DNA of 7,436 nt. Origin: an uncultured bacterium. Lineage in GTDB: Bacteria > Bacillota > Clostridia > Lachnospirales > Anaerotignaceae. Of this stretch, positions 6,308-7,436 are shown piece by piece (the stretch's first letter is position 1; each line of letters opens with the position of its first letter). A program made the translations under genes and the position numbers. The stretch is from the NCBI GenBank assembly GCA_905214825.1, contig CAJMNV010000096.1:1-7436 (forward strand), read 5' to 3'. The notes under the pieces were generated by a model that was not told the DNA's origin, made no database searches, and saw only the letters and a program-made list of their open reading frames with translations.

Positions 6308-6663
6308 GGGGATGTAATGGTTTTCGACGGGAGTCTTGAAAGTAGGAATAGCCATCTGCAGACCAGTGAACTGCATCAACAAGCTGGAAAATTTTCTAAA
6401 AAGAAACGACAATAATAAATTAGCATACGCTGCCTAATTGCGGCAGCTGTCAACCTCCGATTTCTCGCTGTTGGAGTGTTTGGCATCGACTTTGCGAGGC
6501 ACTTTTTTGCCTAAGCTTTGCGGCAAAAAAAGATTTATGAAGCTACTAAGTTGCACAGCCTGTCATTCGGCGGTGTGACGAGGGAATGACAATAGAATGA
6601 CTGTGATGGGAGAAGTTCTTATGGATGGGTTTTCGGACAGGGGTTCGACTCCCCTCATCTCCA
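6308..6663 (+). ncRNA. ssrA: Transfer-messenger RNA (tmRNA)
   Basis: About 356 bases, normal for a one-piece tmRNA. The 5' end GGGGATGTAATGGTTTTCGAC is the near-invariant tmRNA start. Its first seven bases pair with CATCTCC (6656-6662) to make the acceptor stem, with A6663 as discriminator. The T-arm AGGGG-TTCGACT-CCCCT (6639-6655) is intact. A P2-type pairing CCATC (6352-6356) / GATGG (6624-6628) is possible. The CCA end is not encoded (the genome reads TGG after A6663), so a CCA-adding enzyme would have to add it. The mRNA-like part holds a tag reading frame ending in LAYAA and a TAA at 6435-6437, followed by GC-rich hairpins of the pseudoknot region. With SmpB it enters stalled ribosomes, adds a degradation tag and releases the ribosome. 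Confidence 0.97.
6402..6437 (+). other. tmRNA tag-peptide reading frame
   Basis: Reading back from TAA (6435-6437) gives AGA AAC GAC AAT AAT AAA TTA GCA TAC GCT GCC, that is RNDNNKLAYAA. AAC GAC lines up with the N-D of the E. coli tag ANDENYALAA, which puts AGA where the usual GCA resume codon lies. The preceding AAA (6399-6401) is another possible resume codon. The terminal A-A fits ClpXP-type recognition. The end is certain; the first codon is inferred. Confidence 0.7.
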
Positions 6664-6670
6664 TGGAATA

Positions 6671-6707
6671 AAAAACACCATATCTTTTGGATATGGTGTT
6701 TTTTTGT
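6671..6707 (+). terminator. Intrinsic terminator after ssrA
   Basis: A perfect 14-bp stem, 6671-6684 paired with 6690-6703 (core ACACCATATC / GATATGGTGT), has a TTTTG loop and ends in a run of seven T (6699-6705). It lies 8 bases after the tmRNA 3' end and separates ssrA from the following membrane-protein gene. The A-run on the left side means it could also work on the opposite strand. Confidence 0.93.
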
Positions 6708-6729
6708 AAAAAATGAAGGGAGAAATTTT

Positions 6730-7436
6730 ATGAAAAGAATTGAAAGAATATATGGAAATCGCTGGGCAAAAGTGGTTATTCCCATTGTCATTGCATTGAT
6801 TTCCATATTGGTTTTATCAAAGATTGCTGTATCACCAGCGTTTCATGCAAAGACGATAGAAGCATTGGACGCTAAAAATGCAGATGTTATGAAATTGACG
6901 GCAGCGTCTACCAGCATATCGGCAGCCATTACACTCATTCCTGGTGATGTGGGTCTGCCGATTGCAGAAAGGTTGATAGATTTAAGTAGTTGGTTTATTT
7001 TGGTTATCTGTGCGATTTATATAGAAAAGTATTTACTGATTATCACTGGTTTTATTACATTTGTGATTTTTATTCCTGTTTCTTGTGTATTGTATATAGC
7101 GAATTTGTTTTTCAAAAATCCAGTATTTCATACAATAAAAAAAAAACTTATTACATTGGGGATAGCATCATTTTTGGCAGTACCAATGAGTGTGCAAATA
7201 TCTAATATGATAGAAAATACATATAATTATTCCGTAGAAAATGCAGTTGCCTCTACATCAGAAATTACAGAAAGTTTAGAAGAAGAAGCAAAAAGTTTTC
7301 GGATTTCTGATATGATTGCAAATGTAAAAAATGGTATATCAACTGCTGTGGATAAAGCAACAACCATGATGAATCAAATGATTGAATATCTGGCTGTGAT
7401 GATTGTAACATCTTGTGTCATTCCACTTTCGGTATT
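6730..7436 (+). CDS. Unrecognised multi-pass membrane protein (3' partial)
   Basis: An open frame from ATG 6730 continues to the last base: 235 full codons with no stop. GGGAG (6718-6722) is a good ribosome binding site. The protein begins MKRIERIYGNRWAK and has a first membrane helix at ~15-34. A mostly polar region follows to ~85. Further hydrophobic segments lie at ~88-98, 102-127 and 140-156, and another starts at ~220 and runs off the edge. Between ~158 and 215 is a Ser/Glu/Asn-rich loop (ENAVASTSEITESLEEEAK) likely to be a helical or coiled extracytoplasmic part. It has no recognised motif. No promoter is obvious in the short gap after the ssrA terminator. I cannot name a family. The surroundings give little hint because a strong terminator separates it from ssrA. 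Confidence 0.8.
   Translation, partial: MKRIERIYGNRWAKVVIPIVIALISILVLSKIAVSPAFHAKTIEALDAKNADVMKLTAASTSISAAITLIPGDVGLPIAERLIDLSSWFILVICAIYIEKYLLIITGFITFVIFIPVSCVLYIANLFFKNPVFHTIKKKLITLGIASFLAVPMSVQISNMIENTYNYSVENAVASTSEITESLEEEAKSFRISDMIANVKNGISTAVDKATTMMNQMIEYLAVMIVTSCVIPLSV

Noticed and set aside
6308..6663. Prophage attachment site in ssrA
   Set aside because: ssrA is a common integration target, but no integrase or duplicated ssrA end is visible, and the tail genes lie on the other side of secG-rnr-smpB.
6546..6806. 86-codon open frame on the - strand over the tmRNA 3' end and terminator
   Set aside because: It crosses the tmRNA T-arm, acceptor stem and terminator, and part of its translation is the well-known false protein read from tmRNA/tRNA antisense.
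6990..7205. 71-codon + strand open frame
   Set aside because: It lies out of frame inside the longer membrane-protein gene that has the ribosome binding site and starts at 6730.

Overview
The window comes from an AT-rich, low-GC Firmicute, most likely a clostridial anaerobe of the Lachnospiraceae kind. The evidence is the strong AGGAGG-type ribosome binding sites, the A/T-ending codons, and the gene order secG - rnr - smpB - ssrA, which is a well-known Firmicute housekeeping neighbourhood. Species cannot be resolved by eye. All genes are on the + strand.

Region 1 (1-3092) is the end of a contractile-tail (myophage or phage-tail-like particle) operon. It opens with the C-terminal 234 codons of a Gln/Lys/Glu-rich protein whose visible N-terminal part is built of nested tandem repeats (16 residues, paired into 96-bp units). 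Four tightly coupled baseplate genes follow in the order of Bacillus PBSX xkdR-xkdS-xkdT-xkdU: a DUF2577 protein, a DUF2634/gp25-like wedge protein, a baseplate J protein and a DUF2313/YmfQ-like tail protein. Junctions are ATGA or TGATG overlaps or gaps of 1-12 bases, so this is one translationally coupled unit. The genes that normally follow xkdU (tail fibre, holin, endolysin) are absent; the operon stops directly against the secG promoter.

Region 2 (3093-6707) is the housekeeping block. secG (preprotein translocase subunit) has its own promoter and ends in a strong intrinsic terminator. rnr (RNase R) follows and ends in a long hairpin without a U-tract. smpB has a good extended -10 promoter, and ssrA (tmRNA) begins 16 bases after smpB and ends in a strong terminator. 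SmpB and tmRNA together rescue ribosomes stalled on broken mRNA, and RNase R degrades the released non-stop mRNA, so three of these products act in one pathway. SecG belongs to protein export and is linked to them mainly by conserved gene order.

Region 3 (6730-7436) is the start of an unrecognised multi-pass membrane protein that runs off the right edge.

The most noteworthy points are the repeat protein inserted into a baseplate operon, the bare tail module abutting secG, a tmRNA tag reading frame ending in LAYAA with an unusual resume-codon region, and several small dyad symmetries in the intergenic regions. No integrase, transposase, CRISPR array, defence system or head/packaging gene is visible. 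No wholly new system can be claimed from this window alone.
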